Part shown: in pieces, positions 27,518 to 36,096 of the stretch | Layout of the letters: each line of letters opens with the position of its first letter | How positions within the stretch are numbered: the first letter of the stretch is position 1 | Source of the DNA: Acetobacter sp. | GTDB taxonomy: Bacteria; Pseudomonadota; Alphaproteobacteria; Acetobacterales; Acetobacteraceae | Direction of reading: 5' to 3' | Length of the DNA stretch: 64,000 nucleotides | NCBI RefSeq assembly: GCF_022483985.1 | Contig: NZ_JAKVME010000001.1 | Coordinates: forward strand, 2,294,001-2,358,000 | Program-made: the position numbers and the translations under genes | The notes under the pieces: generated by a model | What the model was told of the DNA's origin: nothing | Database searches by the model: none | The model's input: the letters and a program-made list of their open reading frames with translations, nothing else

Positions 27518-28717
27518 TCAAAAGGAGGAGACGTCCTCCAGTCTCCCACGGACGGCAGCCCGATAAATTGTGGCGTACTGTTCAGCGTTCAACAGCAGGG
27601 CGTTGGTCTCGGAAGAGGAGATGTCGGCGACCGCCTGCTGTCCGACCCACTCGGCGTCATCTTCGGTCAGACTGGCTGCATGCAGGTCATGCGGCACATT
27701 CAGGTTTTTGCGGAGTGACAGAATCCAGCTTTCAACCGCGTCAAATCCTGTTCCTTCCAGATCAAGGATACGGGCGAGACGGTTCATCTGCGGTTCGATG
27801 GCATTCCGGTTAGCCCGGAGCACGTAGGGTAGGAGGATGGCGTTGAGGAGGCCATGATGCATCCCGAAGCGTGCCCCGATGGGGTGAGCCAGAGCATGCA
27901 CGCCGCCCAGTCCTTTCTGAAACGCGACTGCGGCCATCGCGGAGGCGATCAGCATGCCAGCGCGTGCGGTCAGATCGCTCCCGTCCGTGAAAGCTTTTGG
28001 CAAGTGCTGCGCGACAAGGCGAATGCCTTCCAGCGCAATGCCTTCCGACATGGGGTGAAAGAGAGGTGAACAGAGCGCTTCGATATGATGCACGAGAGCG
28101 TCCATGCCCGTCATGGCGGTCAGGCCGGGAGGAAGACCGACTGTCAGTTCAGGATCAAGCAGAACACAGAAAGCCAGAAGTTCTGCATGGGTAATGACTT
28201 TTTTGATATGGAGATCAGAGTCAACGAGCACGGCTTCACGGCTCAATTCCGAACCTGTGCCAGCGGTTGTTGGGATGACAATCATGGGTGGCAGTTCGGA
28301 TTTCGGATAGTCGGCCAGCGTCGGATACTGCGTCATGGCCTGCGACCATTCGAACTGCTCAAGATAGTCGGGATTTCGGGAGGCAAGGGCAATGCCTTTG
28401 GCGGCGTCAATGGCGCTTCCGCCTCCGATTGCGATAATGGAATCTTGGCGCCCATCCCGGAAAAATTTTGCGCCCGCCTTGGCTTCATCCAGCGTCGGAT
28501 TGGCATGGATCTCGCTGAAGATGACAAGATCGGGGCAACTGGCGCGCAATGTCGCTGTGAGTTTCTCGAACCAGGGAAGTGCCCGCACTCCCGGATCTGT
28601 TACGATAAGGGGGCGCTTCCGTCCGGCTTTGCCGCACCATGTCACAGCCTCGGCGGAACAGCCTGAAGCCAGAAGAATGTTGGTGGGGTATCCCCAGTAA
28701 GCGGTTTGTTCGGACAT
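27518..28717 (-). CDS. Iron-containing alcohol dehydrogenase
   Basis: 399 residues of the group III Fe-ADH family: NAD(P)-dependent cytoplasmic oxidoreductases acting on alcohols or aldehydes. The Rossmann-like N-domain carries IIAIGGGSAIDAAKGIAL. PTTAGTGSELSREAVL follows, then the metal-binding part with GMDALVHHIEAL, HALAHPIGARFGMHHGLLNAILLP and nearby Asp/His ligands. Full length. It is not in an operon: the prophage remnant is downstream and 410 gene-free bases lie upstream. Substrate cannot be assigned. Confidence 0.9.
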   Translation of the reverse strand: MSEQTAYWGYPTNILLASGCSAEAVTWCGKAGRKRPLIVTDPGVRALPWFEKLTATLRASCPDLVIFSEIHANPTLDEAKAGAKFFRDGRQDSIIAIGGGSAIDAAKGIALASRNPDYLEQFEWSQAMTQYPTLADYPKSELPPMIVIPTTAGTGSELSREAVLVDSDLHIKKVITHAELLAFCVLLDPELTVGLPPGLTAMTGMDALVHHIEALCSPLFHPMSEGIALEGIRLVAQHLPKAFTDGSDLTARAGMLIASAMAAVAFQKGLGGVHALAHPIGARFGMHHGLLNAILLPYVLRANRNAIEPQMNRLARILDLEGTGFDAVESWILSLRKNLNVPHDLHAASLTEDDAEWVGQQAVADISSSETNALLLNAEQYATIYRAAVRGRLEDVSSF

Positions 28718-29112
28718 GGGATGTTCTCCAGACAGTGCTGCTTGGAGGGATTAATGCATCCGGTGTTCTGGTTGTAAAACCGTAATGATCGAACTTTACA
28801 TTGATCGCCGGAGATTGTTCGAGCTGGCCTGAAAGATGCCCGCAGACCAAAAAGATATAAATAAAATATATCTTTTAAAGTGTTTTTATGACGCATTCTG
28901 CTGGTGAAAACAGCGATATCGTTCGATTTAATGATCAGACGCTGCGAAAGAGTCTGAAACCCGGCCCTGATGATTGAGCGGATTTTACGTGCGATGGCCG
29001 GATGCAGGCATCGGGTATAGACTCATGGCATCAGCCTGATGCGTCATGAGATCGTTACGGCTCAGCCACAGGGCGAGCACCGTTCCCTCGCGACTGATCC
29101 AAAGGCTCTGAC
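28718..29112. other. Gene-free stretch with two inverted repeats
   Basis: I see no gene here. AAAGATATA/TATATCTTT (28851-28875, 7-base loop) lies about 135 bases upstream of the Fe-ADH start and could be an operator. A second imperfect hairpin at 29022-29050 pairs CTCATG with CATGAG and CATCAG with CTGATG, lying just past hldE. The stretch around 28850-28880 is markedly A+T-rich. Confidence 0.4.
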
Positions 29113-29137
29113 GGCGGAATAAGTGGATTATTCCGCC
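29113..29137 (-). terminator. Hairpin overlapping the hldE stop codon
   Basis: Perfect 10-bp arms (GGCGGAATAA/TTATTCCGCC) enclose 5 bases. The hldE stop TAA lies inside one arm, so the stem can form only after the ribosome leaves. No clear T tract follows on the minus strand. Confidence 0.5.
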
Positions 29138-30564
29138 CCCAGGATGCGCCCGATCGTGGCGCTGGTCGAATGCCCAGCCTGTAGATCAGCAAGAAACAGA
29201 CGTCCGCCGCTGGCGATAATCTCTTTCGCCCCGACGACATCTTCCGGCCTGTAGTCAGAGCCTTTCACCAGAACATCCGGCAACAGGACTGTGAGGATTT
29301 CCAGAGGCGTATCCTCTGCGAACGACACGACGGCATCCACATACCGGACAGCGGCCATTACGGCGGCCCGGCTGGCGAGGGTGTTGACGGGGCGTGTTGC
29401 ACCCTTGAGACGCCTGATGCTGTCGTCGTCATTCAGCGCCACGATCAGCCGGTCACATTCCGCACGGGCCGCCGCCAGAAGACTGATATGGCCCGGATGC
29501 AGAATGTCGAAGCATCCATTGGTAAACCCCACGGTGAGACCCTGCGCCTGCCAGTCCTCTATCTGCCGTCTGGCTTCGTGCGACGTCAGCAGATGCGGCG
29601 AATCAATGGATGTATTCTGGGCCTGCAACTCGCGCGTTACTTCGCCAAGGTCTGCGGTGGCCGTGCCCAGCTTGCCGACAACGACACCGGCTGCGGCATT
29701 GGCGACGCGCATGGACTGGCCGAAGGACATGCCGGACCCGACGGCGAGCGCCATGGTGGCGATCACCGTGTCGCCTGCGCCGGAGACGTCAAACACTTCG
29801 CGCGCACGGGCGGGAACAGCTTCAGCTTCGCCATTGGCCGGCACCAGCATCATGCCTTTTTCCGAACGGGTGGCGAGAATGACGTCGGCTTCAGCCTCCG
29901 CCATCACCTTGCGGGCGGCACGTTCCACGCTGGCATCGTCCGTGCCGGAAATACCAGACGCGGCAACCAGTTCCTTGGCGTTGGGCGTGATGCAGGTGGC
30001 ACCACGATAATGCCGGAAGTCGGACGTTTTCGGGTCAACGAAGACCGGGATATTCTTCAGACGCGCTTCCCCGATCAGGTGCCGGACGACCATGCTGTCG
30101 CAAACACCCTTGCCATAGTCGGAAAGGATGACGACGTCAGCCTCATCCAGCCTTGCATCGATGGCGCGGCAGAGCAGTTCCGCCTCTTCCGGTTGCAGCT
30201 TCTGACGGCTCTCCTCGTCGGCGCGTACGACCTGCTGGTGGGAGGCGATGAAGCGGGTCTTGCAGATGGTCGGGCGTTTCGAGCTGGGAACCAGCATGTC
30301 GGAAACGCCCGTACGGAGGCGGAGGGCATTGCGGAGGATGACTGCCGCCTCATCCTCGCCGACCAGACCGATCAGGATCGCCTGACCGCCGAGGGAGATG
30401 ATGTTGCTGGCGACATTGCCCGCGCCGCCGGGCATTTCGCGCCGTTCTTTCAGAAGCAGGACCGGAACCGGGGCTTCCGGTGAAATCCGCTCCATCTCGC
30501 CATAGACGAACCGGTCGAGCATGACGTCACCGACACAGAGAACCGTGATGTTCGAGAAATCCAT
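29128..30564 (-). CDS. hldE: Bifunctional heptose 7-phosphate kinase / heptose 1-phosphate adenylyltransferase
   Basis: HldE makes ADP-heptose for the LPS inner core. The N-terminal PfkB-type kinase domain (about 1-315) has GGAGNVASN and the anion-hole motif VSGAGDTVIATMAL. The C-terminal nucleotidyltransferase domain (about 345-478) has FTNGCFDILHPGHISLL with HxGH, and a late LVKGSDYRPEDVVGAKEI. 478 residues is the fused full-length form. The start MDFSNITVLCVGDVMLDRFVYG is conserved. gmk lies 8 bases upstream on the same strand, so the two are likely one transcript. Confidence 0.95.
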   Translation of the reverse strand: MDFSNITVLCVGDVMLDRFVYGEMERISPEAPVPVLLLKERREMPGGAGNVASNIISLGGQAILIGLVGEDEAAVILRNALRLRTGVSDMLVPSSKRPTICKTRFIASHQQVVRADEESRQKLQPEEAELLCRAIDARLDEADVVILSDYGKGVCDSMVVRHLIGEARLKNIPVFVDPKTSDFRHYRGATCITPNAKELVAASGISGTDDASVERAARKVMAEAEADVILATRSEKGMMLVPANGEAEAVPARAREVFDVSGAGDTVIATMALAVGSGMSFGQSMRVANAAAGVVVGKLGTATADLGEVTRELQAQNTSIDSPHLLTSHEARRQIEDWQAQGLTVGFTNGCFDILHPGHISLLAAARAECDRLIVALNDDDSIRRLKGATRPVNTLASRAAVMAAVRYVDAVVSFAEDTPLEILTVLLPDVLVKGSDYRPEDVVGAKEIIASGGRLFLADLQAGHSTSATIGRILGAE

Positions 30565-30572
30565 GATGTGCC

Positions 30573-31223
30573 TCAGCCCCAGAAGCTGGCTACGAATTCC
30601 GACAGGCCGGTCTGGCGTGTGGTGCGGAGACGGGCGGCGTTCAGCACGGCCTGTGTCTCGGCGATGGCGCGGTCGAGTTCCGCGTTGACGATCACATGGT
30701 CGAATTCTTCCCAGTGGGAAATCTCGTCGAGCGCGGCGTCCATGCGCTTCCTGATTTCCTCCGCGGCGTCGGAGGCGCGGCCCGTCAGGCGGCGTTCCAG
30801 TTCGGCGAGGGAGGGCGGCAGGACGAACAGGCTAACCACGTCATCCGGCAGGGCGGTGCGGATCTGGCGATGTCCCTGCCAGTCGATGTCGAACACCATG
30901 TCATGCCCTGCGGCGAGGGCGGCCTCCACAGGGGCGCGTGGCGTGCCGTAGCCGCGCCCGAAGACGGAGGCCCATTCAAGCAGTTCGCCCTGATCTGCCA
31001 TTTTCCTGAACTGCTCCATGGAGCGGAAATGGTAGTGGATACCGTCTGTTTCACCCGGGCGAGGGGCGCGGGTGGTGATGGAGACCGAGTGTTTAAGCCG
31101 GGGATCTGCGGCGCGCAGGGCGTTGGCGATGGTGGATTTTCCAGCGCCGGATGGGGCGGAAATGACAAGGCAGACGCCTCGCCGCGTGATGGGCGACGGG
31201 ACGGTCGTTCCGGTGCGTGTCAT
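30573..31223 (-). CDS. gmk: Guanylate kinase
   Basis: Phosphorylates GMP to GDP with ATP in the cytoplasm. Walker A is SAPSGAGKST near residues 22-31. It is followed by SITTRAPRPGETDGIHYHF (GMP-binding) and FDIDWQGHRQIR (Walker B region), then the lid and VNAELDRAI. 216 residues, full length; the N-terminal 15 residues may be variable. It forms a pair with hldE. The divergent SDR gene begins 98 bases away, so that gap carries both promoters. Confidence 0.96.
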   Translation of the reverse strand: MTRTGTTVPSPITRRGVCLVISAPSGAGKSTIANALRAADPRLKHSVSITTRAPRPGETDGIHYHFRSMEQFRKMADQGELLEWASVFGRGYGTPRAPVEAALAAGHDMVFDIDWQGHRQIRTALPDDVVSLFVLPPSLAELERRLTGRASDAAEEIRKRMDAALDEISHWEEFDHVIVNAELDRAIAETQAVLNAARLRTTRQTGLSEFVASFWG

Positions 31224-31321
31224 ATCGGCGTTCGTGCCTCCCTGCCGTATCGAGCGATCCTCCCGCTGTTTTCGGAAGGATGGTTGCGACCTTTTAGCAG
31301 CAGGTTCTTAATGGGGCGACT

Positions 31322-32161
31322 ATGAAACAGGATTCTCTTCTCATCACGGGAGCTGCTTCGGGGCTTGGCCGTGGTTTCGCCCTGCGTTCCGCCCGTCCGG
31401 GCGTGACGCTCCATCTCATCGACAGCAACGAAATCCGGTTGAAAGACACAGCCTCCCGTGCGGAGGGGCTGGGGGCCCGGGTGTCCACTCATGCGCTGGA
31501 TGTGACCGATGCTCCCGCCATGCGGCAGGCGGTTGAAGCCATCGGCGTATCCGGTGGTTCGCTCGATGTGGTGCTGGCCTGCGCCGGTATCACTGGCGGT
31601 GTGCATGAGCGGCCGGGGCAGGATGGTGCTCCCTGCGAATCCGAGTATCAGGTACGGCGGATGATGGACGTCAATGTGAACGGCGTTCTCAATACGGTTT
31701 TTCCAGCCCTCGATGTAATACGTCGTCAGCCTGTGGCGTCAGATGGCTTCCGTGGCCGGATCGCGGCGATTTCCTCTATTGCCGGGCTGGTGTCGTTCCC
31801 CGGCACACCGTCCTATTGCGCCGCGAAGGCGGCGGTGGATCGTCTGATGGTGGCCACGGGCGGCAATCTGAAGCAGGATGGCATTCTGCTCAGTTCCGTG
31901 GTGTGTGGTTTCATCAATACGCCGATGGTCGCAACGAATGAGTTCGCCATGCCGGGTCTGGTGCAGACGGCCGAGGCCGTGGAACGGATCATGGCTGGTC
32001 TGGAGAAGAACAGGCGTCGGATTACCTTCCCACGCTGGATCGCGGCAGGATCGCGCCTGATGGATCTGCTGCCGATCGGTCTGGCGGAGCGGTATTATCA
32101 GAACCAGCCGACGGGCGCTGCGGGCAGCATGCCAGTAGTGCGGAAACCCTCGGATGCATGA
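31322..32161 (+). CDS. Short-chain dehydrogenase/reductase
   Basis: 279 residues with the classical SDR layout: LLITGAASGLGRGFAL (TGxxxGxG cofactor site near residue 10), ACAGITGG in place of NNAG, a catalytic Ser in ISSIAG, and SYCAAKAAVDRLM (YxxxK). The cofactor and substrate are not clear. Ser-Tyr-Lys are all present, so it should be active. It is divergent from gmk and followed 41 bases later by the permease gene. Confidence 0.85.
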   Translation: MKQDSLLITGAASGLGRGFALRSARPGVTLHLIDSNEIRLKDTASRAEGLGARVSTHALDVTDAPAMRQAVEAIGVSGGSLDVVLACAGITGGVHERPGQDGAPCESEYQVRRMMDVNVNGVLNTVFPALDVIRRQPVASDGFRGRIAAISSIAGLVSFPGTPSYCAAKAAVDRLMVATGGNLKQDGILLSSVVCGFINTPMVATNEFAMPGLVQTAEAVERIMAGLEKNRRRITFPRWIAAGSRLMDLLPIGLAERYYQNQPTGAAGSMPVVRKPSDA

Positions 32162-32202
32162 CTGGTTTCAACTGGATGTCGTTATGATGTGGAGTGTCGG
32201 GG

Positions 32203-33552
32203 ATGACGTCTGAACCGTCTGGCCTGATGGAAGACCTTTCGGCGGCGTCAGTCTGCCAGCCTGTCCCGGCTGCCCGCAAGACGATGGCGATGGACCGGGT
32301 TTTCTGGAGCCATTTCTCGCCGAATCTCGGTCCGGGCGGCTGGGTGACCGGCGCGCTTCTGGTCAGTCTCGGACTGGATTTCAGGATGGGCGTGCTGGCC
32401 ATTCTGGTGGGGAACCTTGTAGGCGCCCTGCCTGTCGCTCTGGCAGCCGCGATCGGTCCGGCGACGGGGCTGACGCAGATGGAGGCTTCGCGCATGGCGC
32501 TGGGGACGATCGGCGTCAGGCCGCCGTCCTTTCTGAACTGGCTCTATTGTGTCGGATGGGACGCGGTGAACAATGTTCCCGCAGCGGCGGCGCTGGTCAG
32601 TCTGCTGATGCTGGTGGGTGTGCCGACCCCGTTCTGGCTGGCGCTGGGTGTGCTGGCGTCGATTCAGATGGTGGCGTCCATCTATGGCCACCACGTTGTG
32701 CAGGCATTGCAGAAATATCTCGGTGGCATGCTGCTGGTCGTGTTTGCGATCATTGGCGTGACGTTTGCTGTGAGGGGTGGCGGCGTCGTGCAGGCGACGC
32801 ATCCTGTCGGTCTGGCGACGTTTCTTCTGGCGGTCGGGATACTGGTCAGCTTCAACCTGTCCTGGGCGACCTATTCATCTGATTATACCCGCTATCTGCC
32901 AGCGGATTCTGATCCGAAACGGGTCGTCGTGCTGGCTCTGTCGGGGCTGCTGCTGTCGGCTGTGCCGTTTCAGATTCTTGGGCTTCTCACAGCGGCGAGC
33001 ATTGCCGAGCCTTCTCCGACAGCGGTGATCGCCAGCTTGCAACATGCCATGGGGCCGCTCGGACCGCTGGCTCTGGCGGCGATTGCCCTGTCATCGATTG
33101 CCGGGAACTCGTTCAACGACAATACGGCCAGCTACAGTCTGATTTCGGCGGGGATTCATGTGCCTCGCGTTGCGGCGGCGATCATCACGGCCAGTCTGGG
33201 CTACGGGCTGGCGGTTGCTGGCGCGGGCCGGTATGCGACGCTTTATACGGACTATCTTCTGGTTACGATGTACTGGATCGCACCCTGGTGCGGGATTGTG
33301 CTGGCGGACTGGTATCTCACTGGGGGGCATTCGGCGGCGCGGGCTGTGTATGGGCAGATTTTGCGACCGCCTTCGGGATGGAAGCGTGGTGCGACGATCT
33401 TTGTTGTGACATCCGTGCTGACGGTACTGCTGTTTTCCACCAGTTCGCTTTACACAGGACCGGTTGCCCGCTGGCTTGGAGGTGCGGATATTGGGTACTA
33501 TGTCGGATTTCTTGTCGCTGGCTGGTGGTATGCGGCGGGACGCGAAAAGTAG
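32203..33552 (+). CDS. NCS1-family nucleobase (cytosine/purine) permease-like transporter
   Basis: About 449 residues with twelve probable membrane segments. The N-terminal FWSHFSPNLGPGGWVTGALLVSLGLDFRMGVLAILVGNLVGALPVALAAAIGP resembles the NCS1 motif region around helices 1-2. NWLYCVGWDAVNNVPAAAAL and FNLSWATYSSDYTRYLP are typical of CodB-like members. NCS1 carriers import cytosine, purines, hydantoins or related vitamins with H+ or Na+. The ATG at 32203 has GGAG upstream; a GTG at 32194 is in frame. Substrate is not assignable. Confidence 0.82.
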   Translation: MTSEPSGLMEDLSAASVCQPVPAARKTMAMDRVFWSHFSPNLGPGGWVTGALLVSLGLDFRMGVLAILVGNLVGALPVALAAAIGPATGLTQMEASRMALGTIGVRPPSFLNWLYCVGWDAVNNVPAAAALVSLLMLVGVPTPFWLALGVLASIQMVASIYGHHVVQALQKYLGGMLLVVFAIIGVTFAVRGGGVVQATHPVGLATFLLAVGILVSFNLSWATYSSDYTRYLPADSDPKRVVVLALSGLLLSAVPFQILGLLTAASIAEPSPTAVIASLQHAMGPLGPLALAAIALSSIAGNSFNDNTASYSLISAGIHVPRVAAAIITASLGYGLAVAGAGRYATLYTDYLLVTMYWIAPWCGIVLADWYLTGGHSAARAVYGQILRPPSGWKRGATIFVVTSVLTVLLFSTSSLYTGPVARWLGGADIGYYVGFLVAGWWYAAGREK

Positions 33553-33685
33553 CGTTCAGCAATTTGGGGAATGACGCATCCGTGCCATGATCGGTGAATA
33601 GGGTTCTGCGATATTGGTGCCGATGTCATGCTTCGTGGCGTGGCTGTTGCTGGAAGCTGAAGCTTACCGAAAGAGATGGAACGTG

Positions 33686-34249
33686 ATGGAAAGACGCTAT
33701 TCGCCCAAGACAATCGGGACTGTTCTTCTGCTGTCGGCTGCGGTTGTGCTCACAGCGGGCAGGGAAGCCAAGGCCCAGCAGGTTTATTCAAGTCAGCCGC
33801 AGGCTGGCCAGCAATCAGGTGATTTCCAGCAGCCTCCGGCACCGGATGCGGCGCAACTGGCGGCAATGCGCAAGGATGTGCAGGTCGCGGCCTCGTATCA
33901 GTTGCCGGATGATTTTCTGCCGAGGATGATCACGACCTTACAGGCGTTGCAGGATGCGGGTTTGCAGCCGCCCCCTCCGGAGGGGCATATTTCTCTGGAT
34001 GACACGATCAAACGTGTTGAATCGGTGCAGGGTATTGAGCCGGTTTTGAGGGCGCAGGGGTTTTCGGCCCGTCAGTTTGTCATGGGTCTCACATCCTTCG
34101 GCATTACCTACGCGGTGACTTCACACGAGGCTGACGCCAAGGACGCACCGCATCTCAATCCACACAATGTCGCTCTTCTGCAGAAGAATCCTGAAGCTGT
34201 AAGGGCATTGTTGCAGCAGATGGGGAATCAGCCTGCTCAGGCGCAATGA
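33686..34249 (+). CDS. Secreted protein of unknown function
   Basis: About 187 residues with a clear signal peptide (MERRYSPKTIGTVLLLSAAVVLTAGREAKA, probable cleavage before QQVYSS). A Gln/Pro-rich linker follows, then a mostly helical domain (MRKDVQVAASYQLPDDFLPRMITTLQALQDAG, IEPVLRAQGFSARQFVMGLTSFGITYAV). No catalytic motif is seen. It is probably periplasmic. I chose the ATG at 33686 because it opens the signal peptide; the frame extends to 33614 without likeness. A hairpin follows, then tRNA-Ser. Confidence 0.65.
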   Translation: MERRYSPKTIGTVLLLSAAVVLTAGREAKAQQVYSSQPQAGQQSGDFQQPPAPDAAQLAAMRKDVQVAASYQLPDDFLPRMITTLQALQDAGLQPPPPEGHISLDDTIKRVESVQGIEPVLRAQGFSARQFVMGLTSFGITYAVTSHEADAKDAPHLNPHNVALLQKNPEAVRALLQQMGNQPAQAQ

Positions 34250-34285
34250 CAGCGAATGGAGGAAGTTTTTGAGACATCCTCCTGA

Positions 34286-34312
34286 CTCATCCGGAATTGA
34301 CTGCCGGATGAG
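34286..34312 (+). terminator. Putative terminator hairpin
   Basis: Perfect arms CTCATCCGG/CCGGATGAG with a 9-base loop, 36 bases after the secreted-protein stop and 40 bases before the tRNA. No T tract follows on either strand. Confidence 0.45.
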
Positions 34313-34352
34313 AACGAGGTAGCTTCCGCCGCAACGCACTGTCTCAGTGTCT

Positions 34353-34444
34353 GGAGGGGTGGCCGAGAGGCTGAAGGCGGCGGTTTGCTAAACCGTTATA
34401 CGCTTAACCGCGTATCGTGGGTTCGAATCCCATCCCCTCCGCCA
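34353..34444 (+). tRNA. tRNA-Ser (anticodon GCT)
   Basis: The acceptor arm GGAGGGG (34353-34359) pairs with CCCCTCC (34434-34440), followed by discriminator G and encoded CCA. GGTTCGAATCC gives the T arm, and a long variable arm (TACGCTTAACCGCGTA) is typical of tRNA-Ser. The anticodon GCT at 34387-34389 sits in the stem-loop CGGTTTGCTAAACCG and reads AGC/AGU. An integrase remnant lies about 2 kb away, so this tRNA may have served as an attachment site. I did not find a second copy of its 3' end. Confidence 0.96.
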
Positions 34445-34567
34445 ACTACCTTGTTTTTAGTTAATAAAATCAAATAGTTATAGCACTACAGCAGATGTTC
34501 GTCCTGTATGTTGTCCCTCTTGCGGACAGACATTCAGAGCACCGCTCTGAGGCTTGGAGAGACGTTT

Positions 34568-34900
34568 TCAGCCCGAAGCCTGCTCCAGAACATCCTGAAC
34601 CAAACGATTCAGACTGACGCCACGCGCCGCTGCCATCTCGACTGCCCGGGCGTGCGCTTCAGGTGGTAGACGCACCTGGAACTTGCCGGAATAATGCTTC
34701 ACAGGCTCGACACCCTTCTCGACGCACATCTCCAGGAAAATACGCAGGGACGTTTCTCCTTCGTGACGGAGACCTTCCACACTGTCGGCATAAAAATCGG
34801 CCCCGCCATTGAGACCAACGAATTCGCCCCGAAACAGGCCAATCTCAGGATCAAACTGAATGACGGCCCGATGACCGCTGATCTCCATCATGTTGTTCAT
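34568..34900 (-). CDS. hicB: HicB-family antitoxin
   Basis: 110 residues. The N-terminal RNase-H-like HicB domain (HRAVIQFDPEIGLFRGEFVGLNGGADFYADSVEGLRHEGETSLRIFLEMC) neutralises the toxin. The C-terminal ribbon-helix-helix or arc-like segment (GKFQVRLPPEAHARAVEMAAARGVSLNRLVQDVLEQ) binds the operator. The start overlaps the hicA stop by 4 bases, so toxin and antitoxin are translationally coupled with the toxin first, the normal hicAB order. Confidence 0.88.
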   Translation of the reverse strand: MNNMMEISGHRAVIQFDPEIGLFRGEFVGLNGGADFYADSVEGLRHEGETSLRIFLEMCVEKGVEPVKHYSGKFQVRLPPEAHARAVEMAAARGVSLNRLVQDVLEQASG

Positions 34901-35151
34901 GGCGTCACCTCATTCTGCTCAAGCCATTTTCGTACCACTGCAACAGCGCCCTTGTCGGTGTCCGGTTTGGGGTGGGGGCGATGGAAGACCCGGATTTCTC
35001 CAAACAGAAACACACCAACGCGGGAACCTTCCCGTTCCGACACCTCACCACCCAGAACGATGAAGAGGGCTTCGATGTCGGCCCATGGCACATTGCCGGA
35101 AACGGGGCGCTTGAAGATCAGCTCCAACGTGCGGTGATGTTTTGCTTTCAT
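34897..35151 (-). CDS. hicA: HicA-family toxin
   Basis: 84 residues with the dsRBD-like HicA fold: SGNVPWADIEALFIVLGGEVSEREGSRVGVFLFGEIRVFHRPHPKPDTDKGAVAVVRKWLEQ. HicA toxins are mRNA interferases. Here the residue after the conserved GS is Arg rather than the usual catalytic His. The nearby FHRPHP motif belongs to the subfamily with KGAVxxVRxxLE, so activity is plausible but unproved. The ATG at 35151 lies 7 bases from a perfect inverted repeat. Confidence 0.85.
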   Translation of the reverse strand: MKAKHHRTLELIFKRPVSGNVPWADIEALFIVLGGEVSEREGSRVGVFLFGEIRVFHRPHPKPDTDKGAVAVVRKWLEQNEVTP

Positions 35152-35157
35152 GAATAA

Positions 35158-35180
35158 GTGATACTATTTTTCAGTATCAC
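35158..35180. promoter_or_regulatory. Probable hicAB operator
   Basis: Perfect inverted repeat GTGATACT/AGTATCAC with a 7-base centre, starting 7 bases upstream of hicA. Position and symmetry suit the ribbon-helix-helix dimer of HicB, giving autorepression. It is so close to the start that it also covers the ribosome-binding region. Confidence 0.65.
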
Positions 35181-35191
35181 AAGCAACGTAT

Positions 35192-35758
35192 TTATCGGCT
35201 AAGTCGACAGACGTAAGCCCCGATAAACGCCGCCTCTGCCCACCCATCTTCTTTGACGCGTTTGAACTAGTCAGCGTGCGCCAGGAAAAGCTGCATTGCT
35301 CTTGCTCGCGCTCGGCCCTTGTCGGCAGGGCATCCGGTCGCCTTCTTCCAAACTGCCGGTGTCACTGTGGACAGTGGCTTACCCATGGCAGCGGCTACGC
35401 CCTCGATGACACCAACGCCACGACCGAACGCGAACGCTCCAACCGCGCCTTCCCCCGGTCTGGTTCCTACCTTCTCAAGCCATATCTGCGCCGGGTCGTG
35501 CGCCCGCACCCATTCTCCACCCCATAAAAGACGGCTCTTCATAGACCATTGCACTGTTTGTTCTGGTGGGCTCTTTGGAGGAGCGAGAGGATGTCGGTAA
35601 TAGCGCCCCCTTGCGGCAGGGACCGCCATCGCAGCCGCGGGTGTCGAGTTATTGCGGAGAATGGCGGTGGTGCTGAGGTGCGGCGGAGACACCAAGATGC
35701 TTGAATATGCACTCAGAGGCATATATACGATGAAGCCATGACGTGGCTGGTTGAACAC
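35192..35758 (-). pseudogene. RuvC-like Holliday junction resolvase remnant
   Basis: From about 35521 downward the minus strand reads HDPAQIWLEKVGTRPGEG, FAFGRGVGVIEGVAAAMGKPLSTVTPAVWKKATG and RARAMQLFLAHAD, then a TAG at 35267-35269. The same frame continues FKRVKEDGWAEAAFIGAYV to a TAA at 35192. The reconstructed block is the middle and C-terminal part of a phage-type RuvC-like nuclease, including the C-terminal E-A-A segment that normally bears the last metal ligand. The N-terminal part with the first catalytic Asp is not recognisable in 35521-35758. One nonsense codon and a lost N-terminus make it a pseudogene. Confidence 0.75.
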
Positions 35759-36096
35759 ACTGTGAGTTCGGCGGCTGGTTCGCTACTCTGTCCGACAGTG
35801 AGAAGGAAGACGTCTATGCGTCCGGCCTTTTGCTTGAAGAAAGAGGCCCCAGCCTCCGGTTTCCAATGTCATCAGGAGTGAATGGGTCGCGTCATAATCA
35901 CATGCGCGAGTTACGGATACAGAGCGGTGGCAAGCCGATCAGAGTCTTTTACGCCTTCGACCCGCGTCGTGCAGCCATTCTTCTGATTGGCGGCGACAAG
36001 ACGGGGGATGAACGGTTTTATGACCGGTTAACCCCTGTCGCGGATGATCTGTATGACGCGCATCTTGATGAATTGAGAAGGGAGAAGCTGATATGA
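35738..36096 (+). pseudogene. higB: HigB-like toxin (phage Gp49 family) with N-terminal frameshift
   Basis: The C-terminal block is intact: LLLEERGPSLRFPM, GSRHNHMRELRIQSGGKPIRVFYAFDPRRAAILLIGGDKTGDERFYDRL, a RelE-superfamily mRNA interferase of the Gp49 type. The ATG at 35738 opens MTWLVEHTV in one frame. The expected continuation (EFGGWFATLSDSEKEDVYASG) is one frame away and joins near 35762, so one base appears to be missing there. Without the shift only a TTG at 35830 could start the protein, and that would lose the first strand. It is followed by higA with an ATGA-type overlap. Confidence 0.7.

Noticed and set aside
29488-30483. 331-codon plus-strand frame opposite hldE
   Set aside because: Shadow of hldE; no recognisable domain and no ribosome site of note.
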